A DNA stretch of 64,000 nt, taken from contig NZ_FQUN01000009.1 in the NCBI RefSeq assembly GCF_900129005.1, positions 186,001 to 250,000 on the forward strand. Reading direction: 5' to 3'. Below are positions 1 through 9,028 of the stretch, in pieces. The notes beneath the pieces were generated by a model, which worked only from the letters and a program-made list of their open reading frames with translations, had not been told where the DNA came from and ran no database searches. The position numbers were made by a program, and so were the translations under genes. Numbering within the stretch: the stretch's first letter is position 1; the number at the start of each line of letters is the position of its first letter. The stretch comes from Leeuwenhoekiella marinoflava DSM 3653 (lineage in GTDB: Bacteria; Bacteroidota; Bacteroidia; Flavobacteriales; Flavobacteriaceae).

Positions 1-575
1 ATCGCTGATCTTCCAAATGCAGCAGATTCTTCTGCTAAAGAGCTCGCTTGATAACCTATAGCAACAGACCTTGCTCCATTGCTGGATGCATCTCTACCTA
101 AATAGAATGAATTATCAGTTTTTATACTACCAACACTAATATTATTAACCCTAAAAATTAATGGTTGGTTATCTGTTGTTCCTAAAAAATTACTTGAAGG
201 ATCTGTATCTGAATTCCCTGTCAATGCCCAACCTGTTGATGCACCACCCGAAACACCCTTTAAGGCTACCCATTTATTTTGTGACGAACTGAACGCATAC
301 ATACCTTCCGCAGTAACATCAGCGGTTTGACCTGTAGGTGTTGTAGTGGCTTGAGTCACGTAAACAAAAGTACCATTCTGAGCCGCTGTATAGGTTTTCG
401 CTTGGAGTTGATTCCCTGTTAATCGTGGAGGTGCAATGCCATCTAAAGAAGTTGCATCTGATGGATTACCGATAACATCTAATGAACTTTTAGGATCGGT
501 AGTACCAATTCCTACCTGAGCTGAAATAGAAGAAAATACTGCTAAAAAAAGGAATACAAGTAATTTTTGTTTCAT
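1..575 (-). CDS. Secreted surface protein with YadA-like head repeats (5' part only)
   Basis: The frame opens with an ATG at 575 on the minus strand and runs off the left edge, so about 191 residues are seen. It starts with a clear signal peptide (MKQKLLVFLFLAVFSSISAQ) followed by VGIGTTDPKSSLDV, a start typical of secreted Bacteroidota proteins annotated as hypothetical or as tail-fibre/adhesin-like. Near the window edge the motif SVAIGYQASSLAEESAAFG resembles the left-handed coil repeats of YadA-type trimeric autotransporter heads. This suggests an extracellular, probably trimeric, fibrous protein. Whether a C-terminal chaperone, anchor or sorting domain follows cannot be seen. Gene and signal are sure; the exact function is not. 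Confidence 0.8.
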   Translation of the reverse strand, partial: MKQKLLVFLFLAVFSSISAQVGIGTTDPKSSLDVIGNPSDATSLDGIAPPRLTGNQLQAKTYTAAQNGTFVYVTQATTTPTGQTADVTAEGMYAFSSSQNKWVALKGVSGGASTGWALTGNSDTDPSSNFLGTTDNQPLIFRVNNISVGSIKTDNSFYLGRDASSNGARSVAIGYQASSLAEESAAFGRSA

Positions 576-1147
576 AAACATATTAAATCTAAAGCACCGC
601 AAAAATAAATGTTAAAATAGCATACAAGACTGATAAATAGTTATTTAACACAAGTAAAAAAATAATCCTACAATTTTGCTTTTTATCTGCTTATATTGAT
701 TTTTATCGGCATATACGATAAAAACAAGCAGGCAGTTTTGAGTTTTAAGCTCATATGCTAAACAATTATTTAATCGATTTATCTTAAGACTGCTTAATCT
801 GATAAAAGGGCTTTGAATGAATCACCTTGAGGCCAGCCCATGGGATTAAAAAGAAACAGCTTTTGACTTCGAGGCAAGCCTCGGGAGCATTTAAATCTCG
901 AGCAGGCCTTAAAACAAGGACTCTTAAGGTTAAAACCGGCAATACCAACAGGCTTTTTTACACAAATATTAAATATGCGCTGGTGGGGTATTGCTTTATT
1001 TCATAACTTACTCTTGTGCAGCATGCTACCACACTGAGTCCACACTAAGTCCACACTGCTACCACACTTTGCCACACAATTTGTGGTGGACTTTGGATGA
1101 AGTCTTGTAGTACTCTGGCAGAATCTTTAACTTAATAACTCGTTACT
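576..1147. other. Non-coding interval with small hairpin and 11-bp repeats
   Basis: No convincing coding frame is visible on either strand. The left part is AT-rich and should hold the promoter of the surface protein reading left. Around 873-893 there is a small CGAGGC/GCCTCG inverted repeat, and 1029-1078 holds a phased repeat array described separately. The gene at 1148 starts 70 bp after that array. Confidence 0.5.
1029..1078 (+). repeat. Phased 11-bp tandem repeats (CCACACT core)
   Basis: The heptamer CCACACT begins at 1029, 1040, 1051 and 1062, exactly 11 bp apart, and a variant CCACACA follows at 1072. The bases between copies vary (GAGT, AAGT, GCTA). Such spacing puts each copy on nearly the same face of the helix, as expected of cooperative protein binding sites. 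It lies about 70-120 bp upstream of the ATG at 1148. Confidence 0.6.
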
Positions 1148-1885
1148 ATGGCACATTTAGACCCTAAAGGAAATATTGTAGGCAGTATAGGCCAACTGGT
1201 TTTTAGAAATGTAAATGGGAAAACCCTTGTACAAGCCAAGCCCGAAAAAACCGGGAAATATCCCTCGGGACGTTCCAAACAGTCCGCAACCGATTTTGGT
1301 CGGGCCTCGCGTACGACCAGTGCGCTGGTAAGAGGATTGCGTCCGTTTATAGGTACAAATTATGATTCGCAATGGTTCAACCGCTTTCGGAAAACGGTGT
1401 ATCAGGGAATGAAAACCAATACCCCATTGCATCAGGGTAATCTCGATTTTGCACAAGGAAGCCCTGAGGTTTTAGAAGGTTTGGAGTTCAACCTGCAAAC
1501 GCCCTATCCGGAATATGTACAACTTCCGGGCTTAGAACTTCGTCTGGATGCCGGAAAACTACTTATCACATTGCCCGAATTTAAAACCGGTAGCCAACTC
1601 TACTGGCCCAAGGAAGCCAGTACTGCCGAGCTGTGTTACTGGATCAGTGCCTATGCACCAAGCGATTATCAAACCCTGCATCAGGAACTCTTTTCTATTC
1701 CCATCCCGCACCGTACCGCAACCATCCCCGCGTCACGCTACACCACTGCCGAGCTGCCTCAGGACAGCCTGACTCTGGTGACAGCCGGTATTTTGTTTTA
1801 TACAAGCCATACGCTGCGGAGCCAACAAACACTCAACAGCAAAGCTTTTAATCCGGCGCAGGTCTTGCGGGTGTTTAGGACATAA
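1148..1885 (+). CDS. Hypothetical protein, 245 aa
   Basis: I do not recognise this protein with certainty. It has no signal peptide or membrane segment. The N-terminus (MAHLDPKGNIVGSIGQLVFR, then NGKTLVQAKP) resembles the opening of Bacteroidota-specific hypothetical proteins of the DUF6266 kind, which start with a short glycine-rich strand-loop and a KTVVR-like motif; the match is weak. The rest looks beta-rich with several prolines. The base composition is visibly less AT-rich than its surroundings, as if the gene were acquired. It stands alone, with the phased repeats upstream and 585 bp of non-coding DNA downstream. Length and codon pattern support it being real; no function is proposed. 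Confidence 0.65.
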   Translation: MAHLDPKGNIVGSIGQLVFRNVNGKTLVQAKPEKTGKYPSGRSKQSATDFGRASRTTSALVRGLRPFIGTNYDSQWFNRFRKTVYQGMKTNTPLHQGNLDFAQGSPEVLEGLEFNLQTPYPEYVQLPGLELRLDAGKLLITLPEFKTGSQLYWPKEASTAELCYWISAYAPSDYQTLHQELFSIPIPHRTATIPASRYTTAELPQDSLTLVTAGILFYTSHTLRSQQTLNSKAFNPAQVLRVFRT

Positions 1886-2470
1886 TCAGAGCACAGAACA
1901 TCCATCTCCTGCAGGTATTTCAAAACAAGGGTTTTGATTTTTAATGAGTATTAAAAAGCTTCTCTTGGAAGCGAAGTTTGAAGAGATGTTTAACGAGGTT
2001 ATTGATTTGAAATGTAAAAAACTTCTAAAGGTGTTTTACGTTTCTATAGCAGGTTCTGTTTATTTTCCTTGCCTCTACTAATCTGACTAACAGCATTACA
2101 TAGCACAACAGATGCATTCCTCTCCCTACGGTCGTCAGTTGCAGAAAAGAAAAGAGCCTTTTTCTTAGGCATTTTTGCCTTAATAGGCAAAACCGCAAGA
2201 AGCCCCCTAAATTTTCTCCAAGGCCTCAAAAGTAGTTTAAGGGTAAGCCCTGATTATCAGCTCTGCTTGCGTATCACATCGGTTCTTTATAACTCTCTCT
2301 GCGCTTACCATGAACTCAGGGATCAAAACATTTTATCCTTTGGGTATAGATGTGACTACTTTTGAATTCAAAACTCATAAGATGGATGAGAGTTTGAGAT
2401 AGGTATCAAATACTAAAAGGCGTATACTGTAGCTTGTATTTACAGTTTCAGCTTTTACTGCCCAACGCAT
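1886..2470. other. Non-coding interval with a diverged copy of the 4-5 kb repeat
   Basis: No supported gene. The block at about 2112-2200 (CCCTACGGTCGTC, then GTTGCAGAAAAGAAAAGAGCC, then a GCCTTAATAGGC hairpin) is a degraded relative of the repeats at 4669 and 5219, which read CCCTGCGGTCGTC, ATGCAGAAAAGAAAAG and GCCTTAGGGGC. A small frame on the opposite strand here is explained by the repeat and is not called. Confidence 0.5.
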
Positions 2471-3001
2471 TTATTTAAGTTGCAGACTAATGGCTTCAAT
2501 TCCCTTTAGGAGTCCTTTATAATATTTTTCCTGTTTAAACTCCGGAATCATGAGTTCCTCGATAATGCGTTTTGTTTCTGAGTCGGTTAAGCCTTGCTGA
2601 ATTCCCATACTGTTTTCAATACGAATCTGTTTCAATTCTTTTCCCAGGGCAATTACAATTCCATTATCTTTTTCTTCCATTCCAACTCCCCAGTAGTTCG
2701 CTAAATCAAATGCATAACTTTCAATAGTGGAATAGGGTTTTATCGAAACTAAAGTCACAACTGCTATTTGATTTGATGTTGCAGATTCAAGTTCTTGAAT
2801 TTTTCTGGTGAGTTCCTCTTCTTCTGATTCGCTAAGAATATTCTCAAAATCATTCACGGATCCTTTTTGTTTAGGAAAAACACTACTTGCTTTAGGGCTA
2901 CCAGAAGGCATGTCTGCAGGTGCTGTTTTTATCGAACTGCAGGACGTATACGCAATCAATATGAAAATGAATGTAGTAAATTTGAAGGAAAGTCGATTCA
3001 T
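2471..3001 (-). CDS. TPM-domain lipoprotein
   Basis: The 176-residue protein starts with a lipoprotein signal peptide whose lipobox is AYTSC (Cys about 21), so it should be anchored in a membrane on the periplasmic side. From about residue 50 it matches the TPM (TLP18.3/Psb32/MOLO-1) domain: the opening VNDFENILSESEEEELTRKI, the core strand ATSNQIAVVTLVS, the motif YAFDLANYWGVGMEEKDNGI, then a basic stretch KQIRIENSMGIQQGLTD. TPM domains occur alone or before membrane repeats in YgcG-like proteins; some have phosphatase activity, but the role in Bacteroidota is unknown. The gene stands alone. The family call is strong, the function open. Confidence 0.85.
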   Translation of the reverse strand: MNRLSFKFTTFIFILIAYTSCSSIKTAPADMPSGSPKASSVFPKQKGSVNDFENILSESEEEELTRKIQELESATSNQIAVVTLVSIKPYSTIESYAFDLANYWGVGMEEKDNGIVIALGKELKQIRIENSMGIQQGLTDSETKRIIEELMIPEFKQEKYYKGLLKGIEAISLQLK

Positions 3002-3296
3002 TTGCCTGTTGGTTGACCAGATTTTTCAATCTGCTTGTTTATTCGTGTTCGAAAATACACATTGAACTAGAATTGGCTTATGCTTTTTTACTTTTTTTTA
3101 GTTCAGTAGCGTCAGGAAAATGCAGGTTGCACGGACCTGTTAGTACTGTACTGACTCAAGGAAAGTCTCTTACGACACCCTTTTGAAAGGGTAACTAATT
3201 TTAAATCACACATATAGCTTAAACAAAGTTCTGGCAGTGCTCTTCTTACACATTTTTTAATCTCCCTATCTTTACACCTTAATAGTTTATGACTTT

Positions 3297-3833
3297 ATGA
3301 ACCTACTTGGAACCGGTAAAAACGATTTAAAATTCATACTACATCAAACCTTTAGCAGCCCATTATTCTCACCGATAAGCAACTACGTTTCCTGGAAACT
3401 CGAAAACAATTGGGATGACTATAATGAGCTTTATCATGCCGTTAATTACATAGAAAATTTAAAACAGACAGCAAGCGTTTGGTTTGATATACACACTCTG
3501 GAAAGAAAGGGCACCATCATCGGCGTTTTAACGGTTGTAGGGGGTGAACTGGAAAAGCTTGGTATAGAAGGCGAAGCCGATCTAAAGGAGACCGTATTGC
3601 TCAAATACTTCCATATCGTAGAAAAAGGAATGGGGCACGGAAGCTATTGGCTTAACACTATTATTTTCCCCTACTACCGCTCTAAAAACTACGCTAAAAT
3701 TCGAATTAGCAGCAGTCATCCCAAATCTTTTAATTTTTACAGTAAACTCGGTAAAGAACTGGATCACTATACCAAAAAAAGTGATAACAATTTACACGAA
3801 CGGATCTGCAAGACCTTTTTAATAAACCTATAA
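3297..3833 (+). CDS. GNAT-like acetyltransferase, putative
   Basis: The 178-residue soluble protein shows the C-terminal half of a GNAT fold: a strand EADLKETVLLKYFHIV, then a GMGHGSYWLN loop in the place where acetyl-CoA pyrophosphate usually binds (normally Q/RxxGxG/A), then an amphipathic helix, and the strand-turn ISSSHPKSFNFYSKLG that resembles the N..A..FYxKlGF ending of GNAT proteins. The match to the CoA loop is imperfect (GMGHG), so the call is tentative. The ATG at 3297 follows a TATCTTTA box at about 3267, compatible with a Bacteroidota -7 element. It has no gene neighbours in operon distance. Confidence 0.5.
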   Translation: MNLLGTGKNDLKFILHQTFSSPLFSPISNYVSWKLENNWDDYNELYHAVNYIENLKQTASVWFDIHTLERKGTIIGVLTVVGGELEKLGIEGEADLKETVLLKYFHIVEKGMGHGSYWLNTIIFPYYRSKNYAKIRISSSHPKSFNFYSKLGKELDHYTKKSDNNLHERICKTFLINL

Positions 3834-4668
3834 TCTCAGGCAAAAGAAAAGGTATTCAAGTAGTGGTTAGAATGTTTGTTTTATGCTTCTCATTAAATCA
3901 TTGATTTGGAATACAAGAACTTAGTAAAGACGGTTTGTCTTGTCCAAAGAAAAGTAAAAAAAAAAAGACATCCTTGCTTCGAAATTTTTTCGCTAGATAA
4001 TCGAGATTAAACTCCAATGAGCTGGTCCTGAATTTTAGATTTAGTTTTAGGGTATTTGGTACTCGCTTTAAAAGCCGTTTTATGGTCGAAAACCGTCTGG
4101 TCAGCTCCGCGTCGCTACTCTTGTTATACTAAAAGCAACCCTTACTGAGGAAAAGTAGTCCAAATGGAAAGATATGATCTCAAAGCCTATGCGCCACCTG
4201 GCTCATTCGCTAAAAAGGTCTACCAGACCTTTTCTTAACGCTCTGCCCTTGCGCCTATTCTGAACCGAGGGAAGGCAATCGTTTAACCCTTCGGGTTTGA
4301 GTAATTTATCAGTTTATCAATTAAGATAATTACTTAAAGCTTGAAGAAAGCTAATTAATACGTCAGTACCGGCCTACAAAGATTTATCGTGAAATTTGAA
4401 GTGAGTGACGTAAAAAATTTTAGACTGTTTGAGCTGCACGTATTGATTTTCTTTACTGATTTATTCAAGCGAGTTTCTAAAATTTAGCGAGCGAATGATA
4501 AATTTAGATAAAGCTTTGTCAGCCTTGATTTTTTGGTTCTTTTGTATCAAGACAAAAGAACAGGAACACGAATAGAAACTATACTTTTTATATCATCTCC
4601 CGTTCATTTTCTTTAGCTCGCGTGATTTCTATTTTACGGGAGCTCGTGAATCTCCTAATGTCGGTTTA

Positions 4669-4876
4669 AGACTAAAGGTTCTCTTGGAACAGTGCATTTG
4701 GCTCCCTGCGGTCGTCGGATGCAGAAAAGAAAAGACACCTTTTGGATAGATATTTTTCGCCTTAGGGGCGAAAACCGTTTTGTACGTTCCGCGTCGCTAT
4801 CGCTCCTGTCCTTCGGAGCTTCCCGCGGTTATTCTGAACCGAGGGAGAGCCATTCGTTTAACCCTTCGGGTTTGAA
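4669..4876 (+). repeat. 208-bp direct repeat, copy 1
   Basis: Runs from AAGACTAAAGGTTCTCTTGG to AACCCTTCGGGTTTGAA. It is nearly identical to the copy at 5219-5427, differing at a few positions (CTCCCTGCGG against CTCCTTGCGG, GAGAGCCATT against GATTGTGATT). It contains two hairpins, TCGCCTTAGGGGCGA near its middle and AACCCTTCGGGTT at its end. Confidence 0.85.
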
Positions 4877-5218
4877 TACTTACTTTTTTGTAGTCTCTTA
4901 TGAAATACATTTTTAAAACGGCCTATCAGGAGGTTCTCGTAAAATTTGAAGTGAGCGTAACGTAGCAGGCGGTTCTGTTTGAGGCCAGCGGCCGAGTTAA
5001 GCGCATGCAGTGCAGCGAACAAAAAATTTAGAGAACCTCCTGTAAGCCTAGCGTTTTTTGTTTCTTTTTTGGGCGATGCAAAAAAGAAAGGGAATATGAA
5101 TAGGAGTTATAGGTTCTATTCATGTTCCTTACTTTTCTTTAGCTCGCGTGTTTGTTATTTCTCGGAAGCTCGTGAACCTCCTAATGTCGGTTTAGCTCAA
5201 GAGACTCCTACGTCGTTT

Positions 5219-5427
5219 TAAGACTAAAGGTTCTCTTGGAACAGTGCATTTGGCTCCTTGCGGTCGTCGGATGCAGAAAAGAAACGACACTTTTTGGATA
5301 GATATTTTTCGCCTTAGGGGCGAAAACCGTCTTGTACGTTCCGCGTCGCTATCGCTCCTGTCCTTCGGAGCTTCCCGCGGTTATTCTGAACCAAGGGATT
5401 GTGATTCGTTTAACCCTTCGGGTTTAA
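5219..5427 (+). repeat. 208-bp direct repeat, copy 2
   Basis: Second copy of the unit at 4669-4876, same orientation, 550 bp away. The flanking block b (GAAGCTCGTGAACCTCC, then TAATGTCGGTTT) also precedes it, so the duplicated segment is longer than the core unit, with small insertions between blocks. Confidence 0.85.
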
Positions 5428-5899
5428 GTAATTTTTAATAGAATGGTAAAACGGCCTACTTTTTAGATCCGTAGTAAAACAAGCAAATCCCGCAGCCTTG
5501 GATGTGGAGGATGGCTTAGCGCAGCGGTTTGCCATCCGCAGGATAAGGGATTTGCGTAGTTTTCAAGGATGTAAAAATAAGCCTTGATTTTTTGGTTCTT
5601 TGGCATCAAGGCAAAAGAACAGGAATACCAATTGAAGTTGCAGTTCCATTTAAGGTGTCTGTGAACCTCCTAATGTCGGTTTGAGGAATTAGTTTATCAA
5701 TGATTTGTTCTTTACTTTTCTTTAGCTCACACCATTTTTAGTTTCTCAGAAGCTCGTGAATTTGCTAAAATCGGTTTTCGATTGAATCATGCTCCTTCTC
5801 TATTCTTTTTAAGGAGATCTGCGATAAGATTTAGCTATTTAACAAATACCCTTTTTTAAACCAGATTGCTTATTATTGTAAGCATCTTAAAAAACGCCA

Positions 5900-7381
5900 A
5901 TGGAAAGTCAGGATATAGATCCCAAAAATCAAGAAATTGTAGACAACAGAGAGTTAAATATCTGGGAAGCCTTAATCCCTATTATAGCTCTTGTTGGGAT
6001 GCTGGCTTATAATGTATTTGTGTTTGGGGATGATGCGCTTAGCGGGTCTAATCAATTCATTTTATTACTGGGTGCTGCAGTTGCAGCCCTCGTAGGCTTT
6101 TTTAATAAAACTTCTTTTGATACGATGATGGAAGAAGTTGCTCAAAACATAAAATCTACAGCAGGAGCCATTATCATTTTATTAATGGTGGGAGCCCTTG
6201 CAGGAACCTGGCTTATAAGTGGTATCATCCCCACGATGATTTATTACGGGTTACAAATTTTAAATCCGTCTATTTTTCTTGCTGCCTGTGTTGTCATCTG
6301 TGCTATCATATCAGTTGCTACTGGAAGTAGTTGGACGACTTCTGCCACTGTAGGTATTGCTTTAATAGGTATCGCAAATGCGCTAGATATTTCACTCGGA
6401 ATGACCGCCGGCGCAATCCTTTCCGGGGCGTATTTTGGAGATAAGCTTTCTCCACTTAGTGACACTACAAATCTAGCCCCGGCAATGGCAGGTACCGATT
6501 TGTTTACCCATATTCAGTATATGCTATATACAACAGTTCCTACGATTACAATTACGCTCCTCGTTTTTATAATAATCGGTTTTAATATAGAAACCTCTGG
6601 AACAGCAGATACTTCAGCAATTCTAGCTTCCATAGATGCTGCGTTTAATATTAATCCGTGGTTATTTTTGGTTCCCGTGATAGTCATTTTTATGATTATC
6701 AAAAAAACCTCCCCTTTAATAGCTCTATTAATAGGGACCCTTCTAGGCGGAATCGCTGCGCTTATTTTTCAGCCTGAAATTGTTGCCGGACTTGGAGGAA
6801 GCGAAACACTTACTTTTAAAAGCGGCTATATGGGTGTGATGAATGCAATCACTGTAGACACCGCTATTGAAACTACAAACGAAAACCTCAATGATCTTTT
6901 TGCCGCAAGCGGAATGGCCGGTATGCTGGGCACAATCTGGCTAATCATCTGTGCCATGACATTTGGCGGTGTTATGGATGCCATTGGCGCTTTGGCACGC
7001 ATCAGTAAGTTTATGCTCAATTTATTCGATAGTACTTTTGGATTATTCGCCAGTACAGTTGCCACCTGTATTGGTCTTAATGCTACGGCAAGTGATCAAT
7101 ATCTAGCGATTGTGGTCCCCGGTAAAATGTATGCAAAAGCCTACCGCGATAAAGGTTTAGCCCCAGAAAACCTGAGTAGAACATTAGAAGACAGTGGTAC
7201 GGTAACATCAGTACTTGTACCCTATAATACATGTGGAGCATACCAGAGTGGTGTCTTAGGTGTTTCTGTTGCAGATTATTTCATCTATGCGATATTCAAC
7301 TGGTTGAGTCCATTTATGACCTTAATTTTTGCTGCATTCAGTATAAAAATCAGAACGCTGAAAGAAAGTAAAACGGCTTAA
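5900..7381 (+). CDS. nhaC: Na+/H+ antiporter, NhaC family
   Basis: The 493-residue protein is a polytopic membrane carrier with about eleven or twelve hydrophobic segments. It matches the NhaC family: NIWEALIPIIALVGMLAYNV near the start, the re-entrant motif ISVATGSSWTTSATVGIALIG (about 130-155), and the highly conserved GAYFGDKLSPLSDTTNLAPA (about 177-196). The second repeat holds GLNATASDQYLAIVVPGKMY and LVPYNTCGAYQSGVLGVS. It should expel sodium in exchange for protons across the inner membrane, sensible for a marine bacterium. The first 22 residues are a cytosolic polar tail. The gene stands alone after the repeat region. Confidence 0.95.
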   Translation: MESQDIDPKNQEIVDNRELNIWEALIPIIALVGMLAYNVFVFGDDALSGSNQFILLLGAAVAALVGFFNKTSFDTMMEEVAQNIKSTAGAIIILLMVGALAGTWLISGIIPTMIYYGLQILNPSIFLAACVVICAIISVATGSSWTTSATVGIALIGIANALDISLGMTAGAILSGAYFGDKLSPLSDTTNLAPAMAGTDLFTHIQYMLYTTVPTITITLLVFIIIGFNIETSGTADTSAILASIDAAFNINPWLFLVPVIVIFMIIKKTSPLIALLIGTLLGGIAALIFQPEIVAGLGGSETLTFKSGYMGVMNAITVDTAIETTNENLNDLFAASGMAGMLGTIWLIICAMTFGGVMDAIGALARISKFMLNLFDSTFGLFASTVATCIGLNATASDQYLAIVVPGKMYAKAYRDKGLAPENLSRTLEDSGTVTSVLVPYNTCGAYQSGVLGVSVADYFIYAIFNWLSPFMTLIFAAFSIKIRTLKESKTA

Positions 7382-7591
7382 TTGCTTTCTATTAAAAAGT
7401 GAATTTTTATAACATTTACGTTTTATCATTACCTTAAAAAACAACTAATAAATTTATTGGTCTTACATTTTTAAACTGCTATTCTTAAGGGTCTACTAAA
7501 AGAATGTGCATTCTTGGTAAAGCATAGATAAAGCTTATATCAAAATAATTTGTTTGCATTTTCACAACTGTCATTAATCGATTTAGGGAGC

Positions 7592-7599
7592 TATCTTTG
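7592..7599 (+). promoter_or_regulatory. Bacteroidota -7 box of the peroxiredoxin gene
   Basis: TATCTTTG fits the Bacteroidota -7 consensus TAnnTTTG, 26 bp before the ATG at 7626. No clear TTG is seen at the -33 position, so the call rests on the -7 box and its position. Confidence 0.5.
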
Positions 7600-7625
7600 T
7601 TTTGTAAAATTTAAAAAACAACTTA

Positions 7626-8264
7626 ATGACATCAGTAGGTAAACAATTTCCAAACTTAGCTGTAGACGCTATGAATGAAATGGGAGATACATTTAAATTA
7701 AATGTATTAGACGAAGCAAAAAAGAACGGTAAGAAAGTTTTGCTTTTTTGGTATCCAAAAGATTTCACATTTGTATGTCCTACAGAACTTCACGCTTTTC
7801 AAGCAGCAATGAGTGAGTTTGAAAAACGTAATACGTTAGTTATAGGTGCATCTTGTGATACACCAGAAGTACACTTCGCATGGTTGAATACGCCTAAAGA
7901 TAATGGCGGTATTGAAGGGGTTACTTACCCAATTTTAGCAGATACGAATCGCAACCTTGCTAACCGTCTAGGTATATTAGATGTTACTAACGAGCGCTAT
8001 GATGAAGAAACAGGGGTCTTAACTGTTGATGGTGACAATGTAACCTATAGAGCTACTTATCTTATCGATGAAGAAGGAACTGTATTTCACGAAGGTGTAA
8101 ACCACATGCCTGTAGGTCGTAACGTTAAAGAATTTTTAAGGTTGATAGATGCGTATGCTCACGTTCAGAAAAATGGTGAAGTATGCCCTGCTAACTGGGA
8201 AGAAGGTAAAGATGCAATGAACGCTAACCGTGACGGTGTTGCTTCCTATTTAGCTTCAAATTAA
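7626..8264 (+). CDS. 2-Cys peroxiredoxin (AhpC/Prx1 type)
   Basis: The 212-residue enzyme reduces hydrogen peroxide and organic peroxides in the cytosol. The peroxidatic cysteine lies in FTFVCPTELHAF (about Cys 51) and the resolving cysteine in GEVCPANWEEG (about Cys 185), the arrangement of typical 2-Cys Prx1/AhpC enzymes, which form disulfide-linked dimers. The C-terminal YxxN-like tail (ANRDGVASYLASN) is compatible with a Prx1-type end. A thioredoxin-family protein and DUF6952 follow at once, and Tpx comes after the next terminator, so the genes form an oxidative-stress cluster. The thioredoxin is the likely reductant, by neighbourhood. Confidence 0.95.
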   Translation: MTSVGKQFPNLAVDAMNEMGDTFKLNVLDEAKKNGKKVLLFWYPKDFTFVCPTELHAFQAAMSEFEKRNTLVIGASCDTPEVHFAWLNTPKDNGGIEGVTYPILADTNRNLANRLGILDVTNERYDEETGVLTVDGDNVTYRATYLIDEEGTVFHEGVNHMPVGRNVKEFLRLIDAYAHVQKNGEVCPANWEEGKDAMNANRDGVASYLASN

Positions 8265-8316
8265 TTTCTTTCACCCAACTTCATTTATTAAGAAATTAAC
8301 CTTAAAAACATACATC

Positions 8317-8631
8317 ATGATTCAAGAACTTGATCAAGACAATTTATCAGAATTAGTTAGTGATAACGAAACTGTAATTGTTCAATATATGGCAAGCTGG
8401 TGTGGTAACTGCAGATTGATGAAGCCCAAGTTTAAGAAACTTGCTTCTGAGAATGAGCATGCTAAATTTTATTTAGTAGATGCAGAAAAATATCCTGAAA
8501 GTCGAAAAATGGCTACTGTAGATAATCTACCCACTTTTGCCACTTTTAAAAACGGAACTTTTGTTAATCAGGTTCAAACCAATAAGTTTGAAAACCTAAA
8601 AGAGCTTGTAAATGAAGTTACCAGTAATTAA
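8317..8631 (+). CDS. Thioredoxin-family protein
   Basis: The 104-residue protein has a thioredoxin fold with active site WCGNC (about residues 28-32, in MASWCGNCRLMKPKF) and the cis-proline loop NLPTFATF. The middle residues GN differ from the GP of classical thioredoxin and should shift the redox potential. It lies 52 bp after the peroxiredoxin and overlaps the next gene by 20 bp, so it is likely to be the electron donor of the peroxiredoxin or to act with the DUF6952 protein. It is cytosolic, as no signal peptide is present. Family call is firm, partner inferred. Confidence 0.92.
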   Translation: MIQELDQDNLSELVSDNETVIVQYMASWCGNCRLMKPKFKKLASENEHAKFYLVDAEKYPESRKMATVDNLPTFATFKNGTFVNQVQTNKFENLKELVNEVTSN

Positions 8632-8860
8632 GCATCTGCAAAAAAACAACAGTGCTGAAGCGCTACAAAACACCATTGATGTATTAGAGTCTTTTACAGA
8701 ACACCGTTCGGTAACGGATGCAGATATGGATGTTGTAGGCGAGTTGATCACCAATCTTTGTGGTGCTGTTGAAATGCACCAAATGATCTCAGAAGGAATG
8801 TCAGAACGTGATGCAGCAAACGGATTTGCTCAGAAGGTTTTGGGTTCTATAGACCGATAA
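8612..8860 (+). CDS. DUF6952 family protein
   Basis: The 82-residue protein is all helical, with one Cys (TNLCGAVEMHQMI). It belongs to the small flavobacterial family that nearly always follows a thioredoxin-like gene; I recognise it as DUF6952. Its start overlaps the thioredoxin stop by 20 bp in another frame, so the two are probably translated together. Function is unknown; by context it may bind the thioredoxin or the peroxiredoxin. A hairpin terminator follows 23 bp after the stop. Confidence 0.8.
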   Translation: MKLPVIKHLQKNNSAEALQNTIDVLESFTEHRSVTDADMDVVGELITNLCGAVEMHQMISEGMSERDAANGFAQKVLGSIDR

Positions 8861-8883
8861 ATGTAGGTTAGATTTTTTAATTG

Positions 8884-8919
8884 AAAAGTCCTCAGCTCCC
8901 TTGACTGAGGACTTTTTTT
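8884..8919 (+). terminator. Rho-independent terminator after the peroxiredoxin operon
   Basis: Nine-base arms AGTCCTCAG and CTGAGGACT enclose a 9-base loop, and a run of seven T follows. It ends the prx-trx-DUF6952 unit and separates it from tpx. Confidence 0.9.
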
Positions 8920-9028
8920 GGTTGTAGTTATTTACTTTGATTAGCTAAAAACCAATATGATTTTAGCAAAGCTTTAATTGGAGGTCCTTCTACTATTACC
9001 TACTTTTACTAAAACCAATTTAAAATTT

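Larger units (their letters stand above)
3834..5899. repeat. 2-kb non-coding region made of repeated blocks
   Basis: No supported gene lies here. Small open frames in it follow the repeats and are not protein-like. The region is a mosaic of at least three recurring blocks. Block a is GCCTTGATTTTTTGGTTCTTT at 4522 and 5581. Block b runs from TTTCTTTAGCTC to CTCGTGAA and TCCTAATGTCGGTTT, with copies near 4612-4667, 5136-5193 and 5716-5779. Block c is the roughly 208-bp unit at 4669 and 5219. A shorter relic near 4230-4308 keeps only the end of block c (TTCTGAACCGAGGGA, then AACCCTTCGGGTTT). Confidence 0.75.

Noticed and set aside
4692-5438. Small plus-strand frames (61-80 codons) in the repeat region, two of them nearly identical (MHLAPCGRRMQKR...)
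   Set aside because: They are alike only because the 208-bp DNA unit is repeated; the DNA hairpins explain the similarity, and the translations look non-protein-like.
8978-9028. N-terminal extension of Tpx from the upstream ATG
   Set aside because: The 17 extra residues (MEVLLLLPTFTKTNLKF) do not fit Tpx, and the ATG at 9029 gives the normal length.
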